NCBI GenBank assembly: GCA_025057935.1
Contig: JANWUW010000009.1
Span: 1 to 64,000, forward strand
Reading direction: 5' to 3'
Length of the DNA stretch: 64,000 nucleotides
DNA from: Thermoflexales bacterium
GTDB taxonomy: Bacteria > Chloroflexota > Anaerolineae > J036 > Brachytrichaceae
The position numbers and the translations under genes were made by a program. A model generated the notes under the pieces. It ran no database searches. It saw only the letters and a program-made list of their open reading frames with translations, and was not told the DNA's origin. Positions 51,796-61,784 of the stretch are shown here, piece after piece (position 1 is the first letter of the stretch; each line of letters starts with the position of its first letter).

Positions 51796-54210
51796 ATGCG
51801 CGCGCACACGCGGTGGCTCAGCGTGGTCGTGGTGATGATGCTCACGGCTTGCGCTGCTTCTTCTCCAACGGTGACGCCGACCGCCTCGCCTACGCCCACA
51901 GCTGCGCCAACCGCGACGCCTACCCTCGCGCCCACTCCGACACCCTCTCCAGCGGTGCTGCGTCAGCGCGCCCAATCGGCTGCGTTCATCGGCGATTACG
52001 ACACAGCCATCGCGCTGATGCAGCAGGCGCTCGCTCTCACGCCCGAGGAGGAGGCGCGCGCTGCTTCGCAGCTGGCGCTTGCCCAGTGGCACTTGCGCGA
52101 TGGAAACGCGCGCGCCGCGCATGAGGCGCTCGCGGAGGCAGAGCAGTGGCCTGATTCTTTACGTGCAGATGCGCTCGTGCTGCGCGGGCGTGCGCTTGCG
52201 GCGCTCGGCGATTCCGCTGCGGCGACGCGCGCCTACTCTGCCGCGCTTGCGCTTGAGCCAGCGATCGCGCCATGGCTTAACCTTTGGATCGGTGAGGCGC
52301 TGCTCAACGCTAACCAGCCCCGAGATGCCGTTGCCTTCCTGCAGCGCAGCGCCGACGCAGCGCCCACGCTTGCCGAGGAGTTCGCACGGCGCGAGAAGCT
52401 CGCCTTCGCTTTGCAGCTCAGCGGCGATTTCACTGGCGCGGCTGCTGAGTACGAGCACATTCTCGCGCGCGCCCAGATTCCGAGTTACCGCGCGCGCGTC
52501 CAGTGGGAGCTTGCGCAGGTGCTGCGGCTCGCAGGTCAAACCGATGCTGCCTTTGCGCACATGCGCGATCTCATCGACCGCTACCCGCGCACTGCGCAGG
52601 CACTCGCTGCCCTCCAGACGCTGCTCGAGGCTGGGCAACCCGTGGACGAGCTGCAGCGCGGCATCGTGGCGTATCACAACGGCTTGCACGTTGCCGCGCG
52701 CGACGCTTTCCGCCGTGCCATTGCGCTTTACCCCGAGCGCGCAAACGCAGTGCGTTACTGGGCAGCCTTGAATTACTTGCGCCTCGGCAGCCCTGCTGAC
52801 GCGCTGCGCAACCTCGACCAAACCGTGCTGAGCAACCCGCTGCGTCAGCGTGACCGTGTGGTTGCGCTTGCCGAGCGCGTCAAAGCCCTCGCGAACATCC
52901 CAAACCCGCAAGCCGCGCGCGAGACAGCCCGCCAACTCGCTGACGAGCTAACCGCAGATGCAGCAGTGCTCCAAGCCGCGCTTGAGGCTGCGCAGGCGCT
53001 AGCGCGCCAACTTGGACTGCTGGACGAGGCGGTGCAACTCTACGCGCGCATCGGCGAAGTAGGCAGCGGAGATGAAGCGGCGGAGGCGCTGATGCGCGCT
53101 GCCGCGTGGAGTTACCGCCTGCAGCGTTTCGACGACGTCGTGACGTTTGCCGAGCGCCTCATTGCGCAGCACGCGGAACGCCCCCAATCGCTGCTCGCCC
53201 AGCTATGGCTGGGCAAGGTGCACCTCGCTGCCGGGCGGACGACCACTGCTACGCTCACGCTGCAGGCGTTGATCGCTCGCGCGCCTGCCACCTACGAAGC
53301 TGCTCGCGCTGCTGAGCTGCTCAGCGATCCCACGCGCGCGCCGCTTTCCTATTCTCTTGTGCCCACTCTGCCTGTCTTCGACGAAGCCGCAGAGCAGGCA
53401 GAAGCAGAAGCATGGTTGCGCGAGTGGTTGCGCTTGCCTGATAATGCGGACGTGCGCACGCTGCGCGACGATCTCGCCGCGGACGCGCGCTTAGTACGCG
53501 GCAGTGCGCTGTGGCGGTTGGGGCTGTGGCATGAGGCGCGCCTTGAGTTCGAGGGCGTGCGTCAGGCGTTCGCGCGCGATGCGCTCGCGCAGTATCAACT
53601 TGCGCTGTACTTCCGCGAGCTGGGCGCATATCGCGCTTCGATCCTTGCTGCGGACGCACTAGTGCGACTTTCACCAGCGCAGCACCCGCTAGCGGTGCCG
53701 CGCTTCATCGCTCGCCTGATTTACCCCACCTACTACGCCGATCTCGTGGTGCGGGAGGCGAACGCGCGAGCGCTCGATCCGCTGCTGGTCTTCGCCCTCA
53801 TCCGTCAAGAGAGTTTATTTGAGCCGTTCGCGCTTTCATCAGCGGCTGCGAGCGGGCTGATGCAGGTGATCCCCTCAACTGGGCGCGAAATCCACAGCGA
53901 GCTGAGCTGGCCGCCAGACTACACCACTGCGGATCTGCAAAAGCCCTTCGTCAGCATTCGCTTTGGCACGCACTACCTCGCAAAGCAGCGCGACTTCTTC
54001 GGCGGCGACCTCTACGCGGCGCTCGCAGCGTACAACGGCGGACCAGGCAACAGTCTGCGTTGGCGCGCAGCGAGCGCAGGCGACCCAGACTTGTTCTTCT
54101 TGAACATCACCTTCGATGAAACACGGCTGTATATCCGCACGGTCAGCGCAAATTACGCGATGTATCACGCGCTTTACGGGGAAGGTGCGCCGCGCATCGC
54201 GCAGCGTTAA
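51796..54210 (+). CDS. Lytic transglycosylase lipoprotein with TPR-rich body (Slt-like)
   Basis: 804 residues. N-terminal lipobox LTAC (about residues 16-19) and a Thr/Pro linker (about 25-55). Residues about 60-620 are a helical TPR-like superhelix with repeats such as ALEAAQALARQLGLLDEAVQ and AQYQLALYFRELGAYRASIL, a doughnut-type Slt architecture. The catalytic SLT domain covers about 650-800, with Glu672 in RQES, SAAASGLMQVIPSTG and YNGGPGN. It cleaves peptidoglycan with formation of anhydro ends. Start: ATG 51796, box TACACT immediately upstream. Its stop overlaps the convergent gene by 4 bp. Confidence 0.93.
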   Translation: MRAHTRWLSVVVVMMLTACAASSPTVTPTASPTPTAAPTATPTLAPTPTPSPAVLRQRAQSAAFIGDYDTAIALMQQALALTPEEEARAASQLALAQWHLRDGNARAAHEALAEAEQWPDSLRADALVLRGRALAALGDSAAATRAYSAALALEPAIAPWLNLWIGEALLNANQPRDAVAFLQRSADAAPTLAEEFARREKLAFALQLSGDFTGAAAEYEHILARAQIPSYRARVQWELAQVLRLAGQTDAAFAHMRDLIDRYPRTAQALAALQTLLEAGQPVDELQRGIVAYHNGLHVAARDAFRRAIALYPERANAVRYWAALNYLRLGSPADALRNLDQTVLSNPLRQRDRVVALAERVKALANIPNPQAARETARQLADELTADAAVLQAALEAAQALARQLGLLDEAVQLYARIGEVGSGDEAAEALMRAAAWSYRLQRFDDVVTFAERLIAQHAERPQSLLAQLWLGKVHLAAGRTTTATLTLQALIARAPATYEAARAAELLSDPTRAPLSYSLVPTLPVFDEAAEQAEAEAWLREWLRLPDNADVRTLRDDLAADARLVRGSALWRLGLWHEARLEFEGVRQAFARDALAQYQLALYFRELGAYRASILAADALVRLSPAQHPLAVPRFIARLIYPTYYADLVVREANARALDPLLVFALIRQESLFEPFALSSAAASGLMQVIPSTGREIHSELSWPPDYTTADLQKPFVSIRFGTHYLAKQRDFFGGDLYAALAAYNGGPGNSLRWRAASAGDPDLFFLNITFDETRLYIRTVSANYAMYHALYGEGAPRIAQR

Positions 54211-54722
54211 CGCGCTTGCATCTGCCGCTGCGCTAACGCGCCGCCGATCACGCCCAGCGCCCAACCGAACAGCAGCGCAAAGAGCAAGTATCCGAACAGG
54301 TAAGCGATGTCCTGACCGCGGAAGTAATCCACGCCGATGGTGATGTTCCATTGCTGGGCTTGCGCGATCTCTTGAGGCGTCATTTGCGCCATGCGCAGCG
54401 CCACAGTTTCCTCGTTGGTGTTTGCCCAGCGCAAGAAGTTGTGCACCATGAACGGCAAGGCGTAGCCGAGCGTTGCGTATACGCCCCCAATTGCGCCAGC
54501 GCTGCGCGCCGATCCAGAGTGAAGCGGCAGCGCTGCGCGCCCAGCCGCAATCCCGCCTGAGAGCGCCACTGCAGCAGCGATTAAGCAATGCATGGCGAGG
54601 AACGATTCTGCCATGAGCAGCATCAATAAGCCGATGCCGAGACTAATGACGCTAACGAATAAACCGCGCAAGCGCGCAGCACGTCGCGCTGCTCGTTCGC
54701 TGGGCGAAGGTTGATGTCTCAT
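54207..54722 (-). CDS. Membrane protein in the MoxR-VWA cluster, function unknown
   Basis: 171 residues. Starts with a basic stretch (RHQPSPSERAARRAARLRG) then four hydrophobic segments: FVSVISLGIGLLMLL (about 18-35), LIAAAVALSGGIAA (about 45-60), VYATLGYALPFMV near 80 and YLFGYLLFALLFGWALGVIGGA near 135-160. A polar loop of about 40 residues with TNEETVALRMAQMT lies between. I do not recognise the family. It starts inside the stop of the preceding membrane gene (ATGA) and ends 4 bp into the transglycosylase gene on the other strand. Confidence 0.75.
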   Translation of the reverse strand: MRHQPSPSERAARRAARLRGLFVSVISLGIGLLMLLMAESFLAMHCLIAAAVALSGGIAAGRAALPLHSGSARSAGAIGGVYATLGYALPFMVHNFLRWANTNEETVALRMAQMTPQEIAQAQQWNITIGVDYFRGQDIAYLFGYLLFALLFGWALGVIGGALAQRQMQAR

Positions 54723-55255
54723 CGTTTGCGAAGTGGAGCCTTCTGATTTGCAGGCAAAGCAATCAGCCCGCCGATTGCGCCTGTGAGCAGCCCCAGCAGC
54801 GGCAAGCCGACGCCACAGCATGCGATGGTCAACCCAAGCGAGAGCTGCACCAGCGCGCGCATATCAACGCCGGCTGCCTGAAGCTGAGCGCGCTGCAACT
54901 CGGAGAGCTGCTGCTGCGCCAGTTCGACCAACGCCTGTTGCTCGGCAGGATCGAGCGCGAGCATGATGGCAGCGGCGATGAACGCCAGCGCCATGAACAA
55001 CCCTGCCACGAGTCCGCCCAAGCCGCCGGCGCTAAGCGCGGCGTTGCGCTGGCGAACGGCGCTTTGTCGCGTAGCGTAATAGCCCACCACCGAAGGGCCG
55101 AGCGCCATGATCACTAATCCCAAGAGCTGCATCTCGGCTGAAGTTGCAGCCTGCTGGGCGAAAGTAGCCAGCCCCAAAACGCTGCCGCCGATCAGGCCGA
55201 CGCGCAGCGCCGGGCGGAGGTTGAGCGGTCGCGTTGAGGTCGAGGGCTGGTTCAT
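54719..55255 (-). CDS. Membrane protein in the MoxR-VWA cluster, function unknown
   Basis: 178 residues with four to five helices: VGLIGGSVLGLATFA (about 18-33), MQLLGLVIMALGPSVVGYYA (about 41-60), LGGLVAGLFMALAFIAAAIMLAL (about 80-100) and LSLGLTIACCGVGLPLLGLLTGAIGGLIAL (about 137-168). A soluble Gln-rich helix (EQQALVELAQQQLSELQRAQ) sits between. It is 6 bp after the VWA stop and overlaps the next membrane gene by 4 bp, so both belong to the same unit. It is weakly similar in layout to that gene, which could mean an old duplication. No known family seen. Confidence 0.75.
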   Translation of the reverse strand: MNQPSTSTRPLNLRPALRVGLIGGSVLGLATFAQQAATSAEMQLLGLVIMALGPSVVGYYATRQSAVRQRNAALSAGGLGGLVAGLFMALAFIAAAIMLALDPAEQQALVELAQQQLSELQRAQLQAAGVDMRALVQLSLGLTIACCGVGLPLLGLLTGAIGGLIALPANQKAPLRKR

Positions 55256-55261
55256 GAGGCG

Positions 55262-56647
55262 TCAGCGGTATTGAAACAAGTGGTCAATCGCGTCTGCAAG
55301 CTGCTTGAGCGTCGCCACTTGATGTACGGCGTCGCAGAACGGCACGTAGGCGAGCATGTCGCTGTCGCCAGTGCCCCACTGATGGGGCGGCTCTGGATTG
55401 AACCACAGCACGCGACGCGCGCGCATCCTGAGCATCTGCATGAGGTCGAGGCGCGGATCGTTGAAGTTGTTGCGCCCATCGCCGACGAAGATCAGGGTGG
55501 TGCGGTGATCGACTGCGTCGATGAATTGTCTGCAGAACGTCTCGAGGCTGTTGCCGAGGTCGGTGTTGTAGTGCCCGGGCGGGAGCGCGCGCAGGACGCG
55601 CTCCACGGCTTCTTGAGGGCGATGCTCGGCAAAGATCATGCTCACTTCATGCATGTCGCTGATGAAGGCGAACGAGCGCGCTTTGCTGACCTGGTCCTGC
55701 ATCTCATACATCATGCGCAGCATGAACTCAGCCACTGGGCGCATAGATGTGCTCACGTCCACAATCATTGCGACCTTCGGTTTGAGGTGGCGGCGCTTCA
55801 GCTTAAGCTCAAGTGGCACGCCCATGTAACGCAGGTTGTGTCGAATGGTGCCTTTGGCGTCGAAGTGCCCGCGTTTGCCACGGCGAAGGCGTAGCGCAGC
55901 GCGTGAGCGCAAACGCGCTACCAGTCGGCGCACGTGGTTGCGCAGCTCCTCCGCTTCTGCCTCGCTGAGCGAAGACAGCGGGCGATTCATCAGCTCGTCT
56001 ATCCGCTGGCGGCGAGGGTGTTGCTGAGTCTGGTTGAGCAAGGATTGCCCGACTTGGCGCGCGAGCTGCTCGCGTAAGGATTCCGCATTGCTCATCACCG
56101 TCTCGCGCACCTGCTCGCGTCCCTCGCGCGACATGCCCTCTTGTTGAAGCTGCTTCATCAGCGCCTCGATCGCCTCTTGCACCTGTTCGGGCGTTAGACC
56201 CATTTGGCGCAGCAGGCGCTCCAACAGCCAACGTTGTGCATGCGGGTTGCCGCGCATGCCGCGATCGAGACCGGCGCGTTGCAGCGCGCGCTCGATCTGG
56301 TCGCGCGTGGGCGCCTCGCCCAACGCCAACATGCGCATTAGGTCGCGGAGCTGCTGGCGCAGTTGTTCGATGGCGCGCTGGAGCTGTGCCTGCTGCTCGC
56401 GCGTCAACCCTTGCGGCGGCTGCAGCGGCGGTCCCTCATGCCCGAAGTAAAGCGGGAAGTAGCGCTCGAAGATCGGCACGTCGGCAGGCTCTTTGACCAA
56501 TGTGGCTTTGAGCGCGGTCTTGAAACGCTCGCGATCGAGCACGCCGACAGCGCACACGGCGCGCAGTGCGTCGGCGCTCTCCGCCAGCGAGATGCGCACG
56601 CCAGCGCTGCGCAACGCAGTGACAAATTCGATGATCCGCTCGTCCAT
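55262..56647 (-). CDS. VWA-domain protein, CoxE-like
   Basis: 461 residues. Residues about 15-230 form a helical, Arg/Gln/Glu-rich region; the VWA domain (about 255-455) has the MIDAS motif DVSTSMR (DxSxS) near 290 and the later VGDGRNNFNDPR near 395. CoxE and other VWA partners of MoxR ATPases have this layout. It lies 27 bp behind the MoxR gene on the same strand. Together they would remodel or activate a target complex; the target is unknown, and coxSML-type genes are not in the window. Confidence 0.9.
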   Translation of the reverse strand: MDERIIEFVTALRSAGVRISLAESADALRAVCAVGVLDRERFKTALKATLVKEPADVPIFERYFPLYFGHEGPPLQPPQGLTREQQAQLQRAIEQLRQQLRDLMRMLALGEAPTRDQIERALQRAGLDRGMRGNPHAQRWLLERLLRQMGLTPEQVQEAIEALMKQLQQEGMSREGREQVRETVMSNAESLREQLARQVGQSLLNQTQQHPRRQRIDELMNRPLSSLSEAEAEELRNHVRRLVARLRSRAALRLRRGKRGHFDAKGTIRHNLRYMGVPLELKLKRRHLKPKVAMIVDVSTSMRPVAEFMLRMMYEMQDQVSKARSFAFISDMHEVSMIFAEHRPQEAVERVLRALPPGHYNTDLGNSLETFCRQFIDAVDHRTTLIFVGDGRNNFNDPRLDLMQMLRMRARRVLWFNPEPPHQWGTGDSDMLAYVPFCDAVHQVATLKQLADAIDHLFQYR

Positions 56648-56674
56648 ACGCTCACCCTCCTGTTGTCCCTGCGC

Positions 56675-57604
56675 CTAGCGGATGCCCACCTCTGGACCGC
56701 GGCGACCGCCCATCAGCGCGCGGCGCGCGCGCAGGATGTCGCTTTCGTGCTTGAGGATGACGGTGAGGGTGTCGTTGAGCGTCTTCTCGTCGAGATGTTT
56801 CGCGTTGATCGCCACCAGCGCCTTCGCCCAGTCCACGGTCTCGGCGACGCTAGGTGCTTTCTTTAAGTCTATCTCGCGCAGCTTTTGCACGATCTCCACG
56901 CACTGTCGTGCAACTTCTGGCGCCAGCTCCGGCACGCGCATGCGCACGATGCGCAGCTCGCTCTCGAAAGACGGGTAATCCACGAAGAGGTACAGCGCGC
57001 GGCGTTTTAGCGCTTCGCTCAGCTCGCGCGTGTTGTTGCTGGTGAGCACCACCATGGGCTGATGCACGGCTTTGATTGTGCCCAGCTCGGGCACGCTCAC
57101 CTGGAAGTCGCTGAGGATCTCCAGCAGGAACGCTTCAAACTCCGCATCGGCGCGGTCGATCTCGTCGATGAGCAGCACCACGGGATGGTCGCTCATGATG
57201 GCGCGCAGCAGCGGGCGCGGCAACAAGAAGCGGCGCGAGAAAAACACGTTTTCCTCTTTCGCCAGCGCGTCAGCGGCTTCGCTCAGTGTGCGTGCCTCGC
57301 CCATGATCTGGTTGAGCTTGTCGCGCAGCAACTGCGTGTAGAGCATCTGCTTGGAGTACTCCCACTCGTAAAGCGCCTTCGATTCATCCAACCCCTCATA
57401 GCACTGCAAGCGAATCAGCTCTCGGCCTGTGGCAGCTGCCCACGCCTTCGCCAACTCAGTCTTGCCCACGCCTGCAGGTCCTTCAGCGAGGATCGGCTTG
57501 CCTAGACGCTCTGCGAGAAACACCACCGTGGCGATTTCGTCTGAGGCGATATACTTCTGCCGCAGCAACCCTTCCACAACGTCCGCAACGGAATTGAACA
57601 CCAT
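56675..57604 (-). CDS. MoxR-family AAA+ ATPase (CoxD-like)
   Basis: 309 residues. Walker A GPAGVGKTE (about 38-46), Walker B LLIDEIDRAD (about 145-154), sensor-1 VLTSNNTRELSEALKRR (about 190-207) with the arginine finger region, and a C-terminal helical lid. This is the MoxR class, which works with VWA proteins such as the next gene as a chaperone for metalloenzyme or complex maturation. ATG 57604 chosen; an upstream GTG at 57619 has no ribosome site. A TATCCT box ends 6 nt before the ATG. First gene of the MoxR-VWA-membrane protein unit. Confidence 0.93.
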   Translation of the reverse strand: MVFNSVADVVEGLLRQKYIASDEIATVVFLAERLGKPILAEGPAGVGKTELAKAWAAATGRELIRLQCYEGLDESKALYEWEYSKQMLYTQLLRDKLNQIMGEARTLSEAADALAKEENVFFSRRFLLPRPLLRAIMSDHPVVLLIDEIDRADAEFEAFLLEILSDFQVSVPELGTIKAVHQPMVVLTSNNTRELSEALKRRALYLFVDYPSFESELRIVRMRVPELAPEVARQCVEIVQKLREIDLKKAPSVAETVDWAKALVAINAKHLDEKTLNDTLTVILKHESDILRARRALMGGRRGPEVGIR

Positions 57605-57610
57605 GGGAAA

Positions 57611-57616
57611 AGGATA
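57611..57616 (-). promoter_or_regulatory. -10-like box TATCCT before MoxR gene
   Basis: TATCCT on the minus strand ends 6 nt before the ATG at 57604; part of the leaderless pattern. Confidence 0.35.
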
Positions 57617-57811
57617 CACCCAGAAGCTGAAAGCATGAGCCCATTCCTCGAATTCGAAGCACGCCGCGCCCTGAGTGCCTTGATAGAAGCGAAGCAGCTT
57701 AGTGCCTGGACCTAGTCATGTGCATGCAGGCACTGGGCGTTCGTTTGCGGGAATGCGGCGCTCGCTCATCGCCGACAGCGCGCCTTATGGCTATGATCAA
57801 GCACTGGGCAA

Positions 57812-58552
57812 ATGAGCGCGCGAAACGGTCGCACTGCGTTGTTGGGGATCGCGGCCTTAAGCTTGATCGTCGCGTGCAGTCCTCTCGAGCTGCAGTTGCC
57901 CGTGTATGAGCCAGTAGTGGATAGAAGGATGTGCGCAGGTCAGCTTGCGTTCGCGCTCACACAAGCCCGCCTCTACGCCGACGCGCTCGGGCAGTGGTGG
58001 CTGATCGGTGAGGTGCGCAATACCGTTGCCCCAGTCGCTGACTACGCGAGTGCGGTCATCGTCGCACAGGCGGATGCGCAAGCCCATCAACATGTGGAGC
58101 GCGCGTTGCTCTCTACCAGCTTGCCGCTCCGCCGCATCGTGCCATTCCGCGTCATGTTGAGGAAGACGCGAATCACTAATCGCGATCTCGTTAGGGTCGC
58201 TGTGTGCGCTGATGCGCCATATCTCAACGACGCTGAAGTGCACGAGGTGCGCTACTACGCCTTCAACGTTGACATCCGCGCGGTGAACCCTGTGCGCAGC
58301 GGGGCGCGCATTGAAGGCGAAATTCGCAACAGTGGCGAGCAAAACGCGAACGAGGTCTTCGTAACCGTTGGGCTTTACGATGACCACATGCAGCTCGTCG
58401 GCGTTGCGGAGGCGCTGGTCACCGATCTACCGCCTATTGCGCCTGGCGAGAGGGTTACCTTCACTGCGACCACCAATCGCTTGCTCGGCAGGGCGACTCG
58501 CTTCGCAGCTCATGCTGAGGGCATCATGCTTCAGGAGTCCTCGTCGCCTTAA
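57812..58552 (+). CDS. FxLYD-domain lipoprotein
   Basis: 246 residues. The signal ends in LIVAC (lipobox, about 22). Two beta-sandwich FxLYD-like repeats follow: the first around 62-130 (WWLIGEVRNTVAPVADYAS) and the second around 150-225 (IRAVNPVRSGARIEGEIRNSGEQN... and VTVGLYDDHMQLVGVAEAL). Such domains are found in surface proteins and may bind or stabilise partners. It precedes cdd by 22 bp. Function is unknown. A TATGAT box lies about 14 nt before the ATG. Confidence 0.82.
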   Translation: MSARNGRTALLGIAALSLIVACSPLELQLPVYEPVVDRRMCAGQLAFALTQARLYADALGQWWLIGEVRNTVAPVADYASAVIVAQADAQAHQHVERALLSTSLPLRRIVPFRVMLRKTRITNRDLVRVAVCADAPYLNDAEVHEVRYYAFNVDIRAVNPVRSGARIEGEIRNSGEQNANEVFVTVGLYDDHMQLVGVAEALVTDLPPIAPGERVTFTATTNRLLGRATRFAAHAEGIMLQESSSP

Positions 58553-58574
58553 AGGCAAGTTCAAGCTGCAAGCC

Positions 58575-59045
58575 ATGGCATCGACCTCCGAACGCACACT
58601 TGCCCTCCCCGAGGATGTGATTCGCGTGCTTATCGAGGTCGCCGATCGCGCGCGTGTGTTCTCGCATGCGCCCTACTCGCGCTATCGCGTTGGCGCAGCG
58701 CTACTAGCGGCATCGGGCAAGGTGTATAGCGGCGTCAATGTTGAAAACGCTTCGTATGGGCTAGCCATCTGCAGTGAGCGCACAGCATACGTGAAGGCGG
58801 TCAGCGAGGGCGAGCGCGCGTTTGTCGCCATCGCCGTTGTGACCGACAACGGTGGCGCGCCGTGTGGCGCATGTCGCCAGTTCATGGCGGAGTTCGGGCT
58901 GGACACATGGGTGATCATCGCTGACGCGGCGCATCGCTACGAGATCACCACTGTTGGTGCCCTGCTGCCTGAGGCGTTCACGCCGACACAGCTTAAACAA
59001 GCGCGAAAGCGCACCACCGCTGCTCGTGCGCGGCGCGGAGAATAA
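58575..59045 (+). CDS. cdd: Cytidine deaminase
   Basis: Zinc enzyme converting cytidine to uridine, 156 residues (tetrameric class, about 130 core residues). SHAPYSRYRVGAALL near 30, the zinc/acid loop in ASYGLAICSERTA (Cys and catalytic Glu, about 60-72) and PCGACRQFMAEF (about 97-108) identify it. The C-terminus is an extra basic tail of about 20 residues (QLKQARKRTTAARARRG). It lies between the lipoprotein and the DUF218 gene, spaced 22 and 9 bp, so the three are probably co-transcribed. Confidence 0.94.
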   Translation: MASTSERTLALPEDVIRVLIEVADRARVFSHAPYSRYRVGAALLAASGKVYSGVNVENASYGLAICSERTAYVKAVSEGERAFVAIAVVTDNGGAPCGACRQFMAEFGLDTWVIIADAAHRYEITTVGALLPEAFTPTQLKQARKRTTAARARRGE

Positions 59046-59054
59046 GCGAGCATC

Positions 59055-59711
59055 ATGCGTCGCATGCTTGGCGCTTTGCTCGTTGTGGCAAGCCTAGCTC
59101 TCGCGCCACGTCTGTTGACGGCGTTGTGGGCACAAGGGCGCGTGTTCAGCGCGCGCGACCATGTGCCGCCTCGGTCGGTGGCGATCGTGTTCGGCGCAGG
59201 TGCGCGCAACGGATACCCCAGCGCTGTGCTCTATGACCGCGTGAGCGCTGCCGCTGAGCTTTACCACGATGGGCGCGTCGGCGCGCTCCTGCTGAGTGGC
59301 GACGGTCGCTTCCCCACGAACGATGAGCCAGAGGCAATGCGTCGCCTGGCGTTGCGGCTGGGCGTGCCCGCTTCGGCGCTGCAGGTTGACCCACTTGGCT
59401 TGAACACACGCGAAACGTGTCGGCGCGCGCGTGAGCACTTCGGCGTGAACGACGCGGTGCTCGTCACGCAGGCGTTTCACCTCGATCGCGCCTTGTTTAC
59501 ATGCGCCGCGCTTGGGATTGATGCTGTGGGCTATGTCGCCGATCGGCGCGTCTATCGCGCTATGCCGTGGTATCAACTGCGCGAGGTCGCAGCCACGTGG
59601 AACCTGTGGTGGCATTTGCTTCGCGGGTGGACTCGAGCTGCGTTTGCAGCTCACGAGGAAAGCTCACGCCATGCTGCAGCGAACGCCTCACGCTCGAGCG
59701 CCAATAAGTAA
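59055..59711 (+). CDS. DUF218/SanA-YdcF family membrane protein
   Basis: 218 residues. N-terminal signal anchor (about 3-22), then the family core VAIVFGAGARNGYPSAVLYDRV (about 42-63), LLLSGDGRFPTNDEPEAM (about 78-95), LNTRETCRRAREHFGV and VTQAFHLDRALFTC (about 135-148). SanA/YdcF-type proteins act at the envelope, probably in murein or lipid handling. It overlaps the convergent hydratase-like gene by 61 bp at the 3' end, with different frames coding both ends. Confidence 0.88.
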   Translation: MRRMLGALLVVASLALAPRLLTALWAQGRVFSARDHVPPRSVAIVFGAGARNGYPSAVLYDRVSAAAELYHDGRVGALLLSGDGRFPTNDEPEAMRRLALRLGVPASALQVDPLGLNTRETCRRAREHFGVNDAVLVTQAFHLDRALFTCAALGIDAVGYVADRRVYRAMPWYQLREVAATWNLWWHLLRGWTRAAFAAHEESSRHAAANASRSSANK

Positions 59712-60561
59712 TCTTCGCTCACCCATTGCGGCAATGCAAGGTCGCCGCCACAAAGCACGTGCGCTAGGCGCTGAGCGCGGTGCCATGCTGCATCATCTAA
59801 GTGCGCCCCCCAGCGTTGCACGTGCAGCCACAGAGTGAGTACCGCTCGAGCGCGCTGTCCTGCCGCGTAAAGTGGCGATGCAGGGTTCTCGGTGAACGCG
59901 CCACTCTCCGCGATCAGCAGCCCGAGGCGCGCCGCAAGCGTGAGCGCGAAGGCGACCTTGTTTGGCGGGAGGAGCAAATCGCTCGCCGAGAGCCAGCCCC
60001 ACCGCTGAGCTTCTGGTGCCTCGAGGCACTCGCCCTTGATGAGCGTGACGAAAAGCGGTTGCAGGTAGGCGAGCGGATCCGCTTCGTCGCTGAGCATGTG
60101 CGGCGTGAGCGCGCGACGCACCAGCGCTGCGCATGCCCCGCCGAAGGGCAGCAACCCTTGCGGCAGATGCGAGAGCCCCCACTGTGAAGCGCGCGGAACC
60201 ACCCGCGCTGTGCACGCCAGCGCCAGCTCTGCGTCCAGCCCACACACGCGAGGCACTGCCTGTCCTGTTGGTTGCAACACAAAGACCACCGGCTTGCCCA
60301 CGGCGCGCAGGTCGCGCAAGGTGCGTTGCCAGCGCATGCTCTCGTGCAGCACGTGTTCGCTGCGTTCGGCCATCCAGCGTTGGCGCCAAGGCTGGTCGGC
60401 GTCGAGGGTGAGCACAGCGCTTTCGGTGACGATCAGCAGCGCCTGCACACTTGGCGCGCTCAGCGCGCTAAGTCCCACCTCGAGCACCACGCACAGCTCA
60501 GTGAGCGAAGCGGGCGGCTGCCGCAGATAAAGCGCGCATGTACCGTCGCTGCGATGTTCGA

Positions 60562-60565
<4 letters not shown>
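59651..60565 (-). CDS. Degenerate enoyl-CoA hydratase-like protein
   Basis: 304 residues with a crotonase-like layout but altered key positions. The segment [35 protein letters not shown] (within 125-160) aligns without gaps to the hydratase half of 3-hydroxyacyl-CoA dehydrogenase/hydratase fusions (typical pattern FGLAEVGVGLIP...GGG). The catalytic Glu position is His here, and the usual GYALGGG oxyanion loop is also replaced. The later [28 protein letters not shown] matches the fusion's C-terminal block. The N-terminal dehydrogenase half is absent. It overlaps the thiolase gene by 4 bp (ATGA). It is probably catalytically inactive or altered. Confidence 0.72.
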
Positions 60566-61743
<1,178 letters not shown>

Positions 61744-61784
61744 GTTGCTGCGCGATTATCGCCGAATGCGCCGCGGGGATGCGT

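Noticed and set aside
57635-57715. 26-residue frame MSPFLEFEARRALSALIEAK... near the MoxR promoter, possible VapC remnant
   Set aside because: It vaguely resembles the middle of PIN-domain toxins but is too short, has no partner antitoxin and no ribosome site; chance is likely.
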